From: a virus
IMG/VR virus record: IMGVR_UViG_3300017746_000002
Location: 59,270 to 123,269 of that record
Reading direction: 5' to 3' (one strand)
DNA length: 64,000 nt
Shown here: positions 63,820 to 64,000 of the stretch, piece after piece
Position numbering within the stretch: the first letter of the stretch is position 1
Layout: each line of letters starts with the position of its first letter
Program-made: the position numbers and the translations under genes
Notes under the pieces: model-generated
The model's input: the letters and a program-made list of their open reading frames with translations, nothing else
Database searches by the model: none
What the model was told of the DNA's origin: nothing

Positions 63820-63911
63820 TCACTATCATCGTTTCAGATCCTGGTGATGAACAACCTGGTACTCACATAATAAAAACACATGAAGATAATATACAACACA
63901 ACACTAATTAA
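63816..63911 (+). CDS. Very small early ORF (31 residues)
   Basis: A frame reading MITIIVSDPGDEQPGTHIIK and ending at 63911. It overlaps the previous ORF as ATGA and the next one by 32 bases. It is short, and only the tight packing supports it. Confidence 0.4.
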   Translation: MITIIVSDPGDEQPGTHIIKTHEDNIQHNTN

Positions 63912-64000
63912 ACGTAATGGGAAATTAGAACACACAATAAAAGCTAAGGAAGGTATACTTAATGATATAATTAAAGATCTTCCTGAAGGTGCAAAGATAG
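63880..64000 (+). CDS. Early ORF cut by the right window edge
   Basis: An ATG at 63880 opens a frame that is still open at base 64000, reading MKIIYNTTLIKRNGKLEHTI and a charged continuation. At least 40 residues are present. It has too little sequence for a functional call. Confidence 0.6.
   Translation, partial: MKIIYNTTLIKRNGKLEHTIKAKEGILNDIIKDLPEGAKI

Noticed and set aside
1-64000. Integrase, transposase or insertion sequence
   Set aside because: No recombinase motif, terminal inverted repeats or target duplication was seen, so there is no sign of lysogeny or mobile elements in this window.

Overview
The window is part of a tailed bacteriophage genome that most likely infects a bacterium of the Bacteroidota, probably Flavobacteriia. 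It is AT-rich and densely packed, and many neighbouring genes overlap as TAATG, ATGA or GTGA. The virion and packaging set is complete enough to name: large terminase, portal, scaffold-like protein, major capsid, head-tail ring candidates, a nozzle-like protein and fibres. The host guess rests on three things: flavobacterial -7 promoter elements (TAnnTTTG) ahead of several genes, A-rich leaders instead of Shine-Dalgarno sites, and a giant fibre built from repeats typical of surface proteins of gliding Bacteroidota. Gene content (HU/IHF-like protein, PhoH, UVR-motif protein, terminase-portal-capsid order, two ring-like proteins, podovirus-type nozzle) recalls crAss-like phages. I see no RNA polymerase or DNA polymerase gene here, so that assignment is tentative.

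Positions 1-56177 are read on the minus strand. From the strand switch leftwards they carry: a 1789-residue multidomain virion protein with a lysozyme domain (50808-56177); UVR-motif and PhoH proteins (49770-50736); a coiled-coil protein and a YkuD-like endolysin candidate (48717-49683); a winged-helix-like protein, HU/IHF-like protein, zinc protein and RecB-like nuclease (46848-48729); the packaging set with TerS candidate, GroES-like co-chaperonin, TerL and a 37-residue coupled ORF (43743-46854); portal, scaffold and major capsid (37862-43739); then connector, abundant structural and fibre genes (22243-37775), including the 3247-residue adhesin at 24065-33808. After a terminator come a metallophosphoesterase, connector proteins and a nozzle-like giant (11548-22104), and finally four very large, low-complexity, Cys-containing virion proteins (1-11548), the last cut by the window edge.

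Positions 56288-64000 are read on the plus strand and hold early-type genes: a codon-biased 109-residue protein, about 20 small proteins of mostly unknown function, a putative ssDNA-binding protein, an HNH protein and an SF2 helicase. Strong hairpin terminators separate several of them. The strand switch and the 422-base gene-free stretch after it are less AT-rich than their surroundings, carry DnaA-box-like sequences and hairpins, and are the best candidate for an origin or control region.

The most striking observations are as follows. (1) A short peptide motif, roughly GG-x-L-P-x-(Y/F/A)-Q-x-x-G, recurs about a dozen times in four very large virion proteins, often exactly at domain borders. 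(2) The giant fibre carries about 20 GC(T/M)DPxAxNYxPxAxxDDGSC-type units plus one SprB-like repeat, which looks like mimicry of host gliding adhesins. (3) A shared AT-rich element precedes several late genes and may be a phage-specific late promoter. (4) A metallopeptidase-like protein has NEYSH where HExxH is expected.
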